Part shown: piece by piece, positions 7,725 through 17,179 of the stretch
Position numbering within the stretch: the stretch's first letter is position 1
Layout: the number at the start of each line of letters is the position of its first letter
Source of the DNA: Pseudovibrio sp. Alg231-02
Lineage (GTDB): Bacteria; Pseudomonadota; Alphaproteobacteria; Rhizobiales; Stappiaceae
NCBI RefSeq assembly: GCF_900143565.1
Contig: NZ_FREX01000001.1
Coordinates: 1,193,068-1,257,067 of the forward strand
Reading direction: 5' to 3'
Length of the DNA: 64,000 nucleotides
The notes under the pieces: model-generated
Told to the model about the DNA's origin: nothing
What the model saw: only the letters and a program-made list of their open reading frames with translations
Databases searched by the model: none
Made by a program: the position numbers and the translations under genes

Positions 7725-10442
7725 ATGACGATCTGCAATCTAGAGGGTTTGACCTCTCCACGCTCTATTGCCATTGTTGGCCCAAACAGCAAGCAGGAGG
7801 TGGTCCTGCAGCGTCTCATCGACAGCCTTGTTGGTTGTGGGTTTTCTGGTCCTAAAGCGTTTATTGGCTTGTCCGGAACTTCGGCAGATGGAATTAGGAG
7901 TATCGCTTCTATTCCAGAGGTGGATGGCAAAGCAGATCTTGCCATTTTGCTGGGAGACCATACTACAGCTGCAGATGACATCAGGCTTCTCGGCGAGCAA
8001 GGCACACGCGCTGTGGTTATTCCCGCAAGCGGCTTTGACAGCTGGCGCGATGAACACCTTGATGCGCTTTTGAAAGCTGCACATCCGTACAATATTCGAA
8101 TTCTCGGCCCGGGTAGCCTCGGGATCGCTTCCCCACATTCCAAGCTCTCTACGCTCCTGACAAGTGAGCAAGCTTTGAAAGGGGAACTGGCGCTTATTTC
8201 CCGCTCCGGCACTATCTTCAACACCACCTTGTCCTGGGCCAAAGCCAACTCCATCGGGTTCTCTGGTGTTGTTTCTCTTGGTCGCCGCTTGGATGTTGAT
8301 GTTTCTGATCTGCTGGATTGGTATGCGCAGGATTATCGGACCAAAGCGATCCTTGTGCACCTTGAGACCATTGCAAACCCGCGCAAGTTTATGTCAGCGG
8401 CACGGGCAGCGGCACGCTCAAAGCCAGTGATCGTTATTCGCAGTGGTGCGAGCCGTGACCAACACATTTCAGGTACTGCCCACTCCAGCCGTCTGGCAAC
8501 GCGCGATTCTGTTTATGATGCCGCTTTGCAGCGTGCTGGCGTGCTTCGTGTTTACGACCTTGATGAGATGTTTGAAGCCGCAGAGACTGTCACCCGTGTT
8601 GCTCCATCAGCGGGGCGGCGTCTTTCTATCATCGCGAATGGTCGTAGTCTGGCAACACTGGCTGCTGACCGCCTTGCGAAGGTTGGCGGTAAACTGGCTC
8701 CTATCAGTAAGGAGACCAAAGAGAAGCTGTGCTCTTTGACCCGGACTGATGCGCGGGCGGACAATCCGTTGGTCTTGTCTGAAGCTGCTAGTCCTGAGGA
8801 GTTCAAAGAAGGCATCAGCGCTTTATTGAGAGACCCGAATTCCGACGGTGTGCTGGCCATTGCTGCACCGACAGCTTTTGAGGATTTCTCTCAGGTTGCG
8901 AAAGCCTTTGCTGAAGCAGGTCAGGAAGACCGCAAACGGCTCGGCAAGCATCAGGCTTTTGTGACTACGCTGGCTGGTGGTGCCAATATTCCGCGACAGG
9001 TTCTGGATGAAGCACGTGTGCCTTGTTATCCAAGCCCGTCTGGCGCAATCCGCTCCTTCATGCATCTGGTTCGATACAAGGAAGCGAAGGACCATCTTTC
9101 CGCTGTCCCAGACAGCCTGCCCAGCGATTACAAGCCCAACCTGCGACTGGCGAAAGAAACGATCCGCGTTGCGCTGGAGAACGGGCAGAAGTGGCTTACA
9201 CCTTTGCAAACGAGGGAACTGCTGCGGGCTTATTCGGTCAACCAGGTAGAGTTGCATCTGGTCAAAACCGTTGAGGAAGCTGCGAAGGTTGCTGAGGTCC
9301 TGTTCGACAAACACGATCAGCTTGTTCTTAAAGTCAGCAGCCCTGATCTAACTTTCAAGTCCGATGTTGGCGGCGTGCATCTTGGCGTTGACAGCGTTGC
9401 TGGTGTGAAAGCAACTTTTGAGAAGATCCTTGGCAATGTGAAACATTCCTATCCGCATGCAGACATTACCGGTGTTGAGATCCAGCCAATGGTGACGCGC
9501 AGGTTTGGATTAGAGACTTATGCTGGCCTTGCGGATGATCCGGTGTTTGGGCCCGTGGTCGTGTTTGGCAAAGGCGGCACATCCGTTGAGGTGGTTGGCG
9601 ACCGGGCGATTGATCTGGTGCCGATTGACCTTAACCTCGCCAAGGCAATGATTTCCCGTACCAGCACAGCCAAGCTGTTGAAGGGGTTCCGTAACCGACC
9701 ATCTGCCAATGTTGCAGAGGTGGAGCACCTTTTGGTGAAGCTCTCTCAGATTGCCGTTGATTTCCCGGAAGTGCGGGAGCTGGACCTGAACCCGGTGGTG
9801 GTCGATGAGAATGGCATTGTTGTCCTTGACGCGCGTGTCGCGATCAGTGCTCCGGAAAAACGTCCGGGACGACAAGGCGCGTCTCGCCTGTCTATCGTGC
9901 CCTACCCTGTTGAATGGGAGCACACACACAAGCTGAAGGACGGTAAGACGATCCTGATCCGGCCAATCCGGCCTGAAGACCAAGGCAAACTGAAGAACTT
10001 CTTTGAGAAGGTTTCAGTTGAAGACTTGCGCCTGCGTTTCTTTGCTCCAGTCAAAGAATTCTCGCACACGTTCCTAGCTCGTCTCGTGCAGTTGGACTAT
10101 GCGCGGGCTATGGCATTTTCAGCTATTGATCCTGAAACAGGTGATATTTTGGGAGTGGTCCGACTTCATGCAAACCCAGACCATACAGAGGGCGAGTATG
10201 CGGTGATGGTTCAGTCCAACCTCAAAGGCATGGGCCTTGGCTGGGTTTTGATGAAGTTGATTATTCGTTATGCGAAGGTCGACGGCATCCAGACCGTCAA
10301 AGGCGAGGTTTTACGCGAGAACACCACCATGCTGGATATGTGCCGCAGTCTCGGCTTCCGCGTAAAGCGCTCTCCTGATGATGATGCGCTTGCGGATGTT
10401 GTTCTGGACGTCACTACGCTTGATCGAGAGACGATGAGTTAG
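7725..10442 (+). CDS. NDP-forming acyl-CoA synthetase-like / GNAT fusion (Pat-type protein acetyltransferase)
   Basis: A 905-residue multidomain protein of the Pat/YfiQ type, which in enterobacteria acetylates lysines of acetyl-CoA synthetase and other enzymes. Domain order: CoA-binding Rossmann domain (about 1-130), succinyl-CoA-ligase-like domain (about 140-300, SRSGTIFNTTLSWA), ATP-grasp domain (about 480-710, with ELDLNPVVVDENGIVVLDAR) and a C-terminal GNAT domain (about 735-900, with VQSNLKGMGLGWVLM as the acetyl-CoA loop). AHSSRLATRDSVYDAA aligns with the region that in acetyl-CoA synthetases carries the phosphorylated His, and a His is present here, so residual ligase chemistry cannot be excluded. 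It follows uspA, separated by a terminator. Regulation of acyl-CoA synthetases by acetylation is the likely role. Confidence 0.88.
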   Translation: MTICNLEGLTSPRSIAIVGPNSKQEVVLQRLIDSLVGCGFSGPKAFIGLSGTSADGIRSIASIPEVDGKADLAILLGDHTTAADDIRLLGEQGTRAVVIPASGFDSWRDEHLDALLKAAHPYNIRILGPGSLGIASPHSKLSTLLTSEQALKGELALISRSGTIFNTTLSWAKANSIGFSGVVSLGRRLDVDVSDLLDWYAQDYRTKAILVHLETIANPRKFMSAARAAARSKPVIVIRSGASRDQHISGTAHSSRLATRDSVYDAALQRAGVLRVYDLDEMFEAAETVTRVAPSAGRRLSIIANGRSLATLAADRLAKVGGKLAPISKETKEKLCSLTRTDARADNPLVLSEAASPEEFKEGISALLRDPNSDGVLAIAAPTAFEDFSQVAKAFAEAGQEDRKRLGKHQAFVTTLAGGANIPRQVLDEARVPCYPSPSGAIRSFMHLVRYKEAKDHLSAVPDSLPSDYKPNLRLAKETIRVALENGQKWLTPLQTRELLRAYSVNQVELHLVKTVEEAAKVAEVLFDKHDQLVLKVSSPDLTFKSDVGGVHLGVDSVAGVKATFEKILGNVKHSYPHADITGVEIQPMVTRRFGLETYAGLADDPVFGPVVVFGKGGTSVEVVGDRAIDLVPIDLNLAKAMISRTSTAKLLKGFRNRPSANVAEVEHLLVKLSQIAVDFPEVRELDLNPVVVDENGIVVLDARVAISAPEKRPGRQGASRLSIVPYPVEWEHTHKLKDGKTILIRPIRPEDQGKLKNFFEKVSVEDLRLRFFAPVKEFSHTFLARLVQLDYARAMAFSAIDPETGDILGVVRLHANPDHTEGEYAVMVQSNLKGMGLGWVLMKLIIRYAKVDGIQTVKGEVLRENTTMLDMCRSLGFRVKRSPDDDALADVVLDVTTLDRETMS

Positions 10443-10466
10443 ATCACCGTCTCCGATATTTTCAGA

Positions 10467-12140
10467 TTAACTGGTCGCCATTGAGGCTTCGCGGATCTGC
10501 GACAGCGAACGGATTGGCGTGATCGCTTCTGGGTCCAGATGCAGGTGCAACAGAGCTGGCTTGCCGCTTGCTTTTGCAGCTTCAAAGGCGGGACCGAACT
10601 CATCAGCCGTTTTCACTGTGCTTGAGTGGAAGCCATAGGCTTTTGCAACATCAGCGAAGTTTGGATTGTGCAGCGTGGTTGCGCTGATGCGACCTGGATA
10701 CTCACGTTCCTGATGCATCCGGATTGTGCCGTAGATGCCGTTGTCGACAACGACCACAATGATGTTCGCACCATCTTGAGCAGCGGTACCCAGCTCCTGA
10801 ATGGTCATCTGCAGACATCCGTCACCCGCAAAGCAAACCACATCGCGCTCAGGGAACTTGAGCTTGGCTGCGACGGCTGCTGGCAGGCCATAGCCCATAG
10901 AGCCGGAGGTTGGAGCCAGCTGCGTGTTGTATTTGCGGAAGCGATGGAAGCGGTGCACCCATGTGGCGTAGTTGCCTGCGCCATTGGTGAAGATGGTGGT
11001 GTCGTCGAGGTTGTTCTCTATCCACTCCATCACTTCAGCCATTTGCAGATCACCCGTCACAGTTGGGCGAGCACCTGACCATGCCAGATAATCAGCATGC
11101 GCTTCTTCAACCTGGGCTTTCCAGCCAGTTTGCTGCTTTATGTCTAATTCTGCCAGAGCTTCGCAGAAACCAGCAGGGCTGGCGTTGATGCCCAGCGTTG
11201 GCAGGTACATGCGACCAAGTTCCTCTGCACCCGGATGGATGTGAACGACCCTTTGTGCCGGTACTGGAATGTTCAGCATGGAATAAGACTGGCTCGGCAT
11301 CTCGGAGAGGATATCGCCGAGCAGGACAATGAGATCTGAGTTCTCTATGCGAGCTTTGAGCTTCGGGTTGATGCCAATGCCCACATCACCAGCGTAGCAG
11401 GTATGGCCGTTGTCAAAGAGCATTTGGCGGCGGAACGATACGCCAACCGGCAAACTGGTCTTTTCAGCAAAAGCCTTAAAGGTGTCGCAGGTCTCTTCTG
11501 ACCAGCGTGAACCGCCGAGAATGAAGAATGGACGCTCGGCCCCTTCCAGCAGTTGTTTAAACTCTTCCATCTGATGATTGGATGGATAAGTCTCAATTGG
11601 GCGCATAGCCGGAACACGTTGTGCTTCAGCCAGTTCGATCAGCATATCTTCTGGCAAGGCCAAAACGACAGGACCGGGACGGCCTGATGTTGCGACATGG
11701 TAAGCGCGCGAGATCATTTCCGGGATGCGGTCCGCTTGATCAATCTCAGCAACCCATTTGGCGATGCTGCCAAACATCTGACGGTAGTTGACTTCCTGGA
11801 AGGCATCCCGTTCGCGCATATCGCGGGCAATCTGACCAACAAACAGGATCATCGGTGTGGAATCCTGCTGCGCAATGTGCACGCCAGCAGATGCGTTGGT
11901 TGCGCCCGGACCACGAGTCACCATGCAGATGCCTGGTTTGCCGGTCATTTTACCCCAAGCCTCTGCCATCATGGCGGCGCCGCCTTCCTGACGGCACAGG
12001 GTTATTGGAACGGAGGCATCATACAGCGCATCCAGAACAGCAAGATAGCTCTCACCCGGCACACAGAAGACACGCTCGGCGCCCTGATCTTCCAGCGCAT
12101 CCACGATTAACTGACCACCGGTCCGCATTGTCTGGCTCAT
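10467..12140 (-). CDS. Thiamine diphosphate-dependent enzyme, acetolactate-synthase-like
   Basis: A 557-residue member of the ThDP decarboxylase/acetolactate synthase superfamily. The N-terminal PYR domain has the catalytic Glu (E52 in CRQEGGAAMMAEA), a central Rossmann-like domain follows, and the C-terminal PP domain has the GDG motif (FAGDGCLQMTIQELGTA) with the downstream Asn of VVVVDNGIYGT that binds the cofactor Mg. No acetolactate synthase regulatory subunit is nearby, so biosynthetic IlvB is unlikely. The substrate is unknown; oxalyl-CoA-, benzoylformate- or sulfopyruvate-type decarboxylation and catabolic carboligation are all possible. The start is supported by GAGTGAGGG just before the ATG. 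It is divergent from the neighbouring kinase-like fusion. Confidence 0.85.
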   Translation of the reverse strand: MSQTMRTGGQLIVDALEDQGAERVFCVPGESYLAVLDALYDASVPITLCRQEGGAAMMAEAWGKMTGKPGICMVTRGPGATNASAGVHIAQQDSTPMILFVGQIARDMRERDAFQEVNYRQMFGSIAKWVAEIDQADRIPEMISRAYHVATSGRPGPVVLALPEDMLIELAEAQRVPAMRPIETYPSNHQMEEFKQLLEGAERPFFILGGSRWSEETCDTFKAFAEKTSLPVGVSFRRQMLFDNGHTCYAGDVGIGINPKLKARIENSDLIVLLGDILSEMPSQSYSMLNIPVPAQRVVHIHPGAEELGRMYLPTLGINASPAGFCEALAELDIKQQTGWKAQVEEAHADYLAWSGARPTVTGDLQMAEVMEWIENNLDDTTIFTNGAGNYATWVHRFHRFRKYNTQLAPTSGSMGYGLPAAVAAKLKFPERDVVCFAGDGCLQMTIQELGTAAQDGANIIVVVVDNGIYGTIRMHQEREYPGRISATTLHNPNFADVAKAYGFHSSTVKTADEFGPAFEAAKASGKPALLHLHLDPEAITPIRSLSQIREASMATS

Positions 12141-12427
12141 CCCTCACTCCAGTCCTAATTCGATTGAGGCGAAGATACGCGGATTATGCTCTCGTGAAAA
12201 TCTGCAGTATTTCTCTTTATTATTCCTGGATGGAATGAACTGGGCAAAACACAGTGTGAATGATGAAGCCTGCATGACAGATTGAGTAGTTTGTTGAGTT
12301 ACCCCTGTTTTTCACTTTCACAATAAATCTATGGCCCTAGAATACCTCCTAAGCCCGATTGATAGATTGGCAATTGCAGCCTGAAGGTGCACAACACCTC
12401 CAGAGAGTTTGCTTTCGCGTAGTTTTG

Positions 12428-14008
12428 ATGGATGGACCCATGACCGCTGACAGTTTTGACGTGGATACTCTGACCCAAAGCGACATCATCAGCTTTTTCA
12501 CCTCTCCGGAGGCGCACCGGGGGCAAGAGGTCAAGCGCATCGACACACATGCGAATATTGCCTTTCTGGTTGGGAATGACGCCTACAAGATGAAGCGGGA
12601 TGTGAAGTTTCCGTTCCTTGACTATTCCACGCTGGAGAAGCGGAAGACAGCTTGTGAAGCCGAGATCAAACTCAACAGCCAGTACGCCCCTCAGATCTAC
12701 CGCAGTACCCTGCCCATCACATTAGAGCGGGATGGTTCTTTAGAGCTGGCCGGTCATGGCGCTGTCGTTGAGTGGGTGGTCCATATGAACCGCTTTAACG
12801 AACACCTCGGGCTGGATAGAGTTGCTGAGGAAAAGGGTATCAGCAGAGAGCTGGCGGTAGACTTAGCGAAACTGATGGTAGATGCCCATAGCCGAACAAC
12901 ACTGCGGGAAGCCCAGCCGTGGATTGATGATCTGCTCAATTACACCGACCAAAACCTTGTTGCATTCCAAGAGTTCCCGCAGTTTTTTCCCGGTGATCAA
13001 GTGTTAGCGCTGGACGAAGCTGCCCGCAAAGAGCACCAACATATCGAAGGCATGATCCGGGACCGCGGCGAGTTGGGGCTTGTGCGTCTCAATCATGGTG
13101 ATGCCCACCTGGCCAATATCGTTATGCATGACGGGAAGCCGCTTCTTTTTGATGCGGTTGAGTTTGATGATGCGATCGCGACGGGAGATGTTCTTTATGA
13201 TCTCGCCTTTTTACTACTAGACTTATGTGAGCGAAAAGAGCCCGAAGCAGCGAACATCGTGTTGAACACCTATCTCCAACTGGCGCGACAGCCGAAGCAT
13301 CTGGAAGACCTTCGCGTATTAAGGTTCTACCTGATGATGCGAGCTGCGATCCGCGCCAAGATCGGGGCAGCGGCGTCATTGCACCAAGAGGGTGAAACAC
13401 GGCGGAAGACCGAGTATCAGGCACAAGAATATTTCAAGATTTGCCAAAGAGCGCTTGAACCAACACCACCTGTTCTTTGTGTGATTGGTGGTCTTTCCGG
13501 CACTGGTAAAACCACGCTTGCTCAAGGGCTGGCCCCCTTACTTGGGCGCATGCCGGGAGCTGTGCATCTGCGTACGGATGTTTTGCGTAAGGAGATGCTG
13601 GAGATCGGTGAGGTGGAGACTGCTGGTAAAGAGACATACACACCAGAGTTTTCTAATAAGGTCTATGCTGAGTTGCTGCATCGGGCTGAAGTGGTGTTGG
13701 CAGCCGGGCACTCCGTCATTATCGATGGGGTTTATAGCAAGCCGGCAGAAAGAGACTCAGTTGAGAAACTTGCCGTGAAGACGGGTGCTGAATTTCAGGG
13801 GATCTGGCTGGAAGCTGATGTGGAGACGCTTATCAACCGTGTTGATGCGCGACACGGCGACGCATCAGATGCAGACTCTGAGGTGGTGCGGGTGCAGCAA
13901 AGTTACGACCTGGGCGAGATCCACTGGGTTAGGCTGGATAGTGCTAAATCCAAAGAAGCTGTTTTAGAACAAGCGCGTAGAGTGACAGGACTGTCTCAAT
14001 TACAGTAA
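12428..14008 (+). CDS. Aminoglycoside-phosphotransferase-like / P-loop kinase fusion protein
   Basis: A two-domain protein of about 526 residues. The N-terminal 320 residues resemble the aminoglycoside/choline phosphotransferase family, with the Brenner-like catalytic motif VRLNHGDAHLANIV and FDAVEFDDAIATGDVLYDLA supplying the metal-binding Asp. The C-terminal 180 residues form a P-loop kinase domain (GGLSGTGKTTLAQGLA, then HLRTDVLRKEM) like gluconate or nucleoside kinases. This architecture recurs in proteobacteria and is usually annotated only as an AAA or phosphotransferase protein; the substrate is unknown. ATG 12428 or ATG 12440 are the plausible starts, since the preceding codons are unlike the family. 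It is divergent from the ThDP enzyme and is followed by feoA with a 140-base gap. Confidence 0.8.
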   Translation: MDGPMTADSFDVDTLTQSDIISFFTSPEAHRGQEVKRIDTHANIAFLVGNDAYKMKRDVKFPFLDYSTLEKRKTACEAEIKLNSQYAPQIYRSTLPITLERDGSLELAGHGAVVEWVVHMNRFNEHLGLDRVAEEKGISRELAVDLAKLMVDAHSRTTLREAQPWIDDLLNYTDQNLVAFQEFPQFFPGDQVLALDEAARKEHQHIEGMIRDRGELGLVRLNHGDAHLANIVMHDGKPLLFDAVEFDDAIATGDVLYDLAFLLLDLCERKEPEAANIVLNTYLQLARQPKHLEDLRVLRFYLMMRAAIRAKIGAAASLHQEGETRRKTEYQAQEYFKICQRALEPTPPVLCVIGGLSGTGKTTLAQGLAPLLGRMPGAVHLRTDVLRKEMLEIGEVETAGKETYTPEFSNKVYAELLHRAEVVLAAGHSVIIDGVYSKPAERDSVEKLAVKTGAEFQGIWLEADVETLINRVDARHGDASDADSEVVRVQQSYDLGEIHWVRLDSAKSKEAVLEQARRVTGLSQLQ

Positions 14009-14091
14009 TATTCCATTTTTTATAATAATTCCAAAGTGATAGCAGCACTCTATTATGCGGGAATCTTCCCTTTTTGTTTGATTGCCGTCAT

Positions 14092-14106
14092 TGCAAGTCA
14101 TTCGCA
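14092..14106 (+). promoter_or_regulatory. Fur/Mur-like palindrome upstream of feoA
   Basis: TGCAAGT-C-ATTCGCA is an imperfect 15-base palindrome (arms match at 5 of 7 positions) in the style of alphaproteobacterial Fur-family boxes built on TGCnAnT. It lies about 45 bases before feoA, where a repressor of iron uptake would bind. Confidence 0.45.
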
Positions 14107-14150
14107 ATTGCAGTTTTATGTCTTCAAGAAATAAGATTTTGGAGACGTTG

Positions 14151-14471
14151 ATGTCTTTGCTAGCCAGAGAAACATTCGAGCAAGCACCCCATAAAGAAGT
14201 CTTCGCGCCTTACCGCGAAACATTCGTTCCACCAGTACAGGCCAAGCCGCTGACAGAAGCGCGTGCAGGTGTTGAATTGAAAGTTGTTCGCCTTGGGCGA
14301 AATCGGGCAGATGCCCTGAAGTTGCGATCTCTTGGCCTGACGAGTGACCGTCCACTTTCCATTTTTGAAGGTAGTGGCAAGCGGGCACGTATCCTTTCTA
14401 TTGGCTCTCAGCGCGTGGCAGTTGGCGTTGATCTGGCTGACACCATTTTGGTGGAAGAGGTTAGCCAATGA
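14151..14471 (+). CDS. feoA: Ferrous iron transport protein A
   Basis: A small cytoplasmic SH3-like protein that supports FeoB. Of about 106 residues the C-terminal 75 form the FeoA domain (ELKVVRLGRNRADALKLRSL ... ILSIGSQRVAVGVDLADTILVEE). The first 30 residues are an extension not typical of FeoA. ATG 14151 is preferred because GGAGA sits ten bases upstream; an earlier in-frame start would add 23 unconserved residues. The stop overlaps the feoB start by four bases (ATGA), so the two are translationally coupled. Confidence 0.9.
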   Translation: MSLLARETFEQAPHKEVFAPYRETFVPPVQAKPLTEARAGVELKVVRLGRNRADALKLRSLGLTSDRPLSIFEGSGKRARILSIGSQRVAVGVDLADTILVEEVSQ

Positions 14472-16810
14472 GCTGCCACGACACTGGTTCTTGTCGCTGC
14501 GAAGACAAACCCCAAGTTCATTTGCTAGGAACAGCTAACTCAGGCAAATCCAGTCTGTTTAACAAGCTGACTGGCCGCAGTCAGGTTATCGGCAATTGGC
14601 CGGGTGTTACTGTTGATCGCAAGACTGGCATTTGCCAGACTCAGACCTCTACGCTCGCCCTGCTGGACCTGCCAGGCGTTGCAACACTTTCCTCCCCTGA
14701 AGATGACCGCATTGACGAGCGCATAACCCGTCAGGCGCTTTTGTCTGATCGCCCGGCTGCACTGGCCGTTGTGCTTGATCCGATTGCGCTGGAGCGTTCT
14801 CTTGCCATTTTGCTACAAGCACTCGCATTTGATGTGCCAATTGTAGCGGTGATGACCAAAGCAGATTTGTGGCCTGCCGGTGTTTTGCAATCAGCTGCGG
14901 ATCGTCTTTCAGCTGCGCTTGCTATGCCGGTGATCGCGACTTCCGTACACGACGAGCATTCACTGGCTGGCTTGCGTGATGAATTGTCGACTGCTGTTCG
15001 CTCACCAGATGTCCCCTCCCGTTTGCTGACAGATCCGTTTGATCTGATTGAGCCTGTCAAAGAGCTCGCAGATGAGATCGCCAGACTGGCTCCGGCCTTG
15101 TCAGATCAATCCATGCCATTAGCGCATCGATTGATGGAAGGAGACAAGCTGGCGCGTGAGATGGTGCCTGCTGCTGTGCTGGAGAAGGCTCAAGCTGTTT
15201 CCCAAAGATGTGAGCTTCGCCTGCAAGACCCAACTGAGTTGGTGATGGCGACGAGTTACTTCAATCGGGCTTATTCTCTCGCGCAACTGATGGAACTGCC
15301 TGAGCCACAGGATGTACGCAGCTTCTCAGATAAGATTGACCGCTTTGTGCTTTCCAAGTGGGCTGGCCCGTTTGTGTTCCTTGGCGCGATGTATGCGATG
15401 TTCTTCATCGCGATTAATGTTTCCTCCTACTTCATTGATCTGTTTGATGGATTGGGAGATGCCTTGTTTATTCAGGCACCCCTAAGCCTGCTTTATGCGG
15501 TTGGGCTTGAAGGTGGTGCACTGGAAATGCTGATCACAGCGCTTGGCGGAGGTTTACAAACTGTCGGTACGTTCGCCCCTATCGTCGGCTTGCTTTTCCT
15601 CTGTCAGATTTTCCTTGAGCAGAGCGGGTATATGGCCCGTGCAGCAGTGGTTGCAGATGGCCTGATGCGCCGGATCGGACTGCCCGGTCGTGCCTTTCTG
15701 CCGCTTATTCTGGGCTTTGGTTGTACTGTGCCCGCTGTTGTGGCGACCCGTACGCTGGAGACGGAACGCGAGCGGGTGGTGACATCCATGATGGCGCCGT
15801 TCATGTCCTGCGGCGCACGCCTGCCAGTGTATGCATTGTTTGCAGCGGCGTTCTTCCCGGTCAACGGCCAGAACATTGTGTTTGCGCTTTATCTGCTTGG
15901 CGTTGGCGTGGCTATCTTTACAGGCTGGGCGCTGTCCAATTCCTTCTACAAAGGGCAATCCACCAGCCTTGCTATTGAGCTGCCGACCTATCAGATGCCG
16001 CAGTTTTCACAAGTGATGAAGCTGGTCTGGACGCGCCTGAAGATCTTCTTGTTTGGCGCTGGTAAGATTATTGTCACGGTGGTGGCTGTTCTGACTATTT
16101 TGAACTCCGTTGACTTTGAAGGAAACGTTGGCAACGAGGCCAATGGCAACTCTGTCTTGGCTGTTGTTTCCAAACAAGTGACACCAATCTTCGCTCCAAT
16201 GGGCCTGAGTGAAGATGACTGGCCTGCCACGGTTGGTCTGGTCACTGGCATCTTTGCGAAGGAAGCCGTGGTTGGTACCTTGCAGACGCTTTACGTCACC
16301 ACTGATGAAGAAGGTGGAGCCCCTGCCCCGCTGGGGACCGCACAAGAGGCCATCAATATCTTCACGACCAGCATTGTGGATCTGACCTCGCAGATGCTTG
16401 ATCCACTTGGCATCGATATTGGTGATACCTCCAGCTATAACGTAGCTGCTGAAGAGCAAGAGGTTGAGGTGGGCCTGTTCACCGCACTTGCGGCGCACTT
16501 TGACGGAAAAGTAGGCGCATTTGCCTACATGATTGCAGTCCTGCTTTACATTCCATGCACTGCGGCTCTGGCTACCATCTGGCGTGAGGTTGGGCGCAAC
16601 TGGGCTCTGTTTGCGGCAGGCTGGACCACTTTACTGGCCTACTCCGGCGCTTCTCTGGCTTATCAGATTGGCACCTTCGCTCGCCACCCAACATCTTCTG
16701 CGCTCTGGATCATTGGACTGCTGGCTGCAATTGTCAGTGTGTTGGTCTTCATGCGCCAGAAAGCAGAGAGCACCATTGCGCATCGGGCAGCACTGGAGGC
16801 CGCAGAATAA
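14468..16810 (+). CDS. feoB: Ferrous iron transporter FeoB (GTPase-permease)
   Basis: The inner-membrane Fe(II) transporter, 780 residues. The N-terminal G domain has the P-loop GTANSGKS (21-28), switch I NWPGVTVDRKTG with T48, G3 DLPG (67-70) and G4 as TKAD (130-133) in place of the canonical NKxD; the Asn-to-Thr change may alter nucleotide affinity. A helical GDI-like spacer follows, then the permease part from about residue 295, with conserved Gly- and Cys-containing segments such as LILGFGCTVPAVVATRTLE and MAPFMSCGARLPVYALF. Three Cys occur in the first 11 residues. It is flanked by feoA and feoC in one operon, probably repressed by an iron-responsive regulator. Confidence 0.95.
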   Translation: MSCHDTGSCRCEDKPQVHLLGTANSGKSSLFNKLTGRSQVIGNWPGVTVDRKTGICQTQTSTLALLDLPGVATLSSPEDDRIDERITRQALLSDRPAALAVVLDPIALERSLAILLQALAFDVPIVAVMTKADLWPAGVLQSAADRLSAALAMPVIATSVHDEHSLAGLRDELSTAVRSPDVPSRLLTDPFDLIEPVKELADEIARLAPALSDQSMPLAHRLMEGDKLAREMVPAAVLEKAQAVSQRCELRLQDPTELVMATSYFNRAYSLAQLMELPEPQDVRSFSDKIDRFVLSKWAGPFVFLGAMYAMFFIAINVSSYFIDLFDGLGDALFIQAPLSLLYAVGLEGGALEMLITALGGGLQTVGTFAPIVGLLFLCQIFLEQSGYMARAAVVADGLMRRIGLPGRAFLPLILGFGCTVPAVVATRTLETERERVVTSMMAPFMSCGARLPVYALFAAAFFPVNGQNIVFALYLLGVGVAIFTGWALSNSFYKGQSTSLAIELPTYQMPQFSQVMKLVWTRLKIFLFGAGKIIVTVVAVLTILNSVDFEGNVGNEANGNSVLAVVSKQVTPIFAPMGLSEDDWPATVGLVTGIFAKEAVVGTLQTLYVTTDEEGGAPAPLGTAQEAINIFTTSIVDLTSQMLDPLGIDIGDTSSYNVAAEEQEVEVGLFTALAAHFDGKVGAFAYMIAVLLYIPCTAALATIWREVGRNWALFAAGWTTLLAYSGASLAYQIGTFARHPTSSALWIIGLLAAIVSVLVFMRQKAESTIAHRAALEAAE

Positions 16811-16811
16811 A

Positions 16812-17045
16812 ATGTTGCAGCAGATTGAAGGTGTTTTGGCAAAGCGTGGCGGTGCCACTGTTGGCGAGATCGCTCAGGATATGAACATTCCGAGTGACTT
16901 TGCTATGGCCATGGTTTCGCAACTCAAAGCATTGGGGCGCATTGAGGAAGTGGGGTGCTCTTCAAGCTCCGCCTCCAGTAGCTGTGCAAGCTCCTGTGGG
17001 GGATGCAGCTTTGCGCCGACGGTTCAGTATCAGCTCAAACAATAA
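16812..17045 (+). CDS. feoC: FeoC-like winged-helix protein with Cys cluster
   Basis: A 77-residue protein starting one base after the feoB stop. The first 48 residues form a small winged-helix domain (MLQQIEGVLAKRGGATVGEI ...), and a C-terminal Ser/Cys-rich arm holds C49, C58, C62 and C65 (C-x8-C-x3-C-x2-C), the type of cluster that binds an iron-sulfur centre in FeoC proteins. FeoC is thought to regulate FeoB activity or stability in response to oxygen or iron. Position, size and Cys pattern all fit. Confidence 0.85.
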   Translation: MLQQIEGVLAKRGGATVGEIAQDMNIPSDFAMAMVSQLKALGRIEEVGCSSSSASSSCASSCGGCSFAPTVQYQLKQ

Positions 17046-17069
17046 GCTCTGCTTAAGCAAATAAACACA

Positions 17070-17108
17070 AACAGGAGAGTAAGGCCGGGTCTTTACTCTC
17101 CTGTTTTG
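17070..17108 (+). terminator. Rho-independent terminator of feoABC
   Basis: ACAGGAGAGTAA (17071-17082) pairs with TTACTCTCCTGT (17093-17104), a 12-bp stem followed by TTTG. It closes the feo operon. Confidence 0.85.
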
Positions 17109-17179
17109 CATTTGGCCTATGCCCTCAACTTTCTGGTGAGAAAGCGCGCTCTAGCCTTTCCTGCAAAAAGGAGGGCTCA

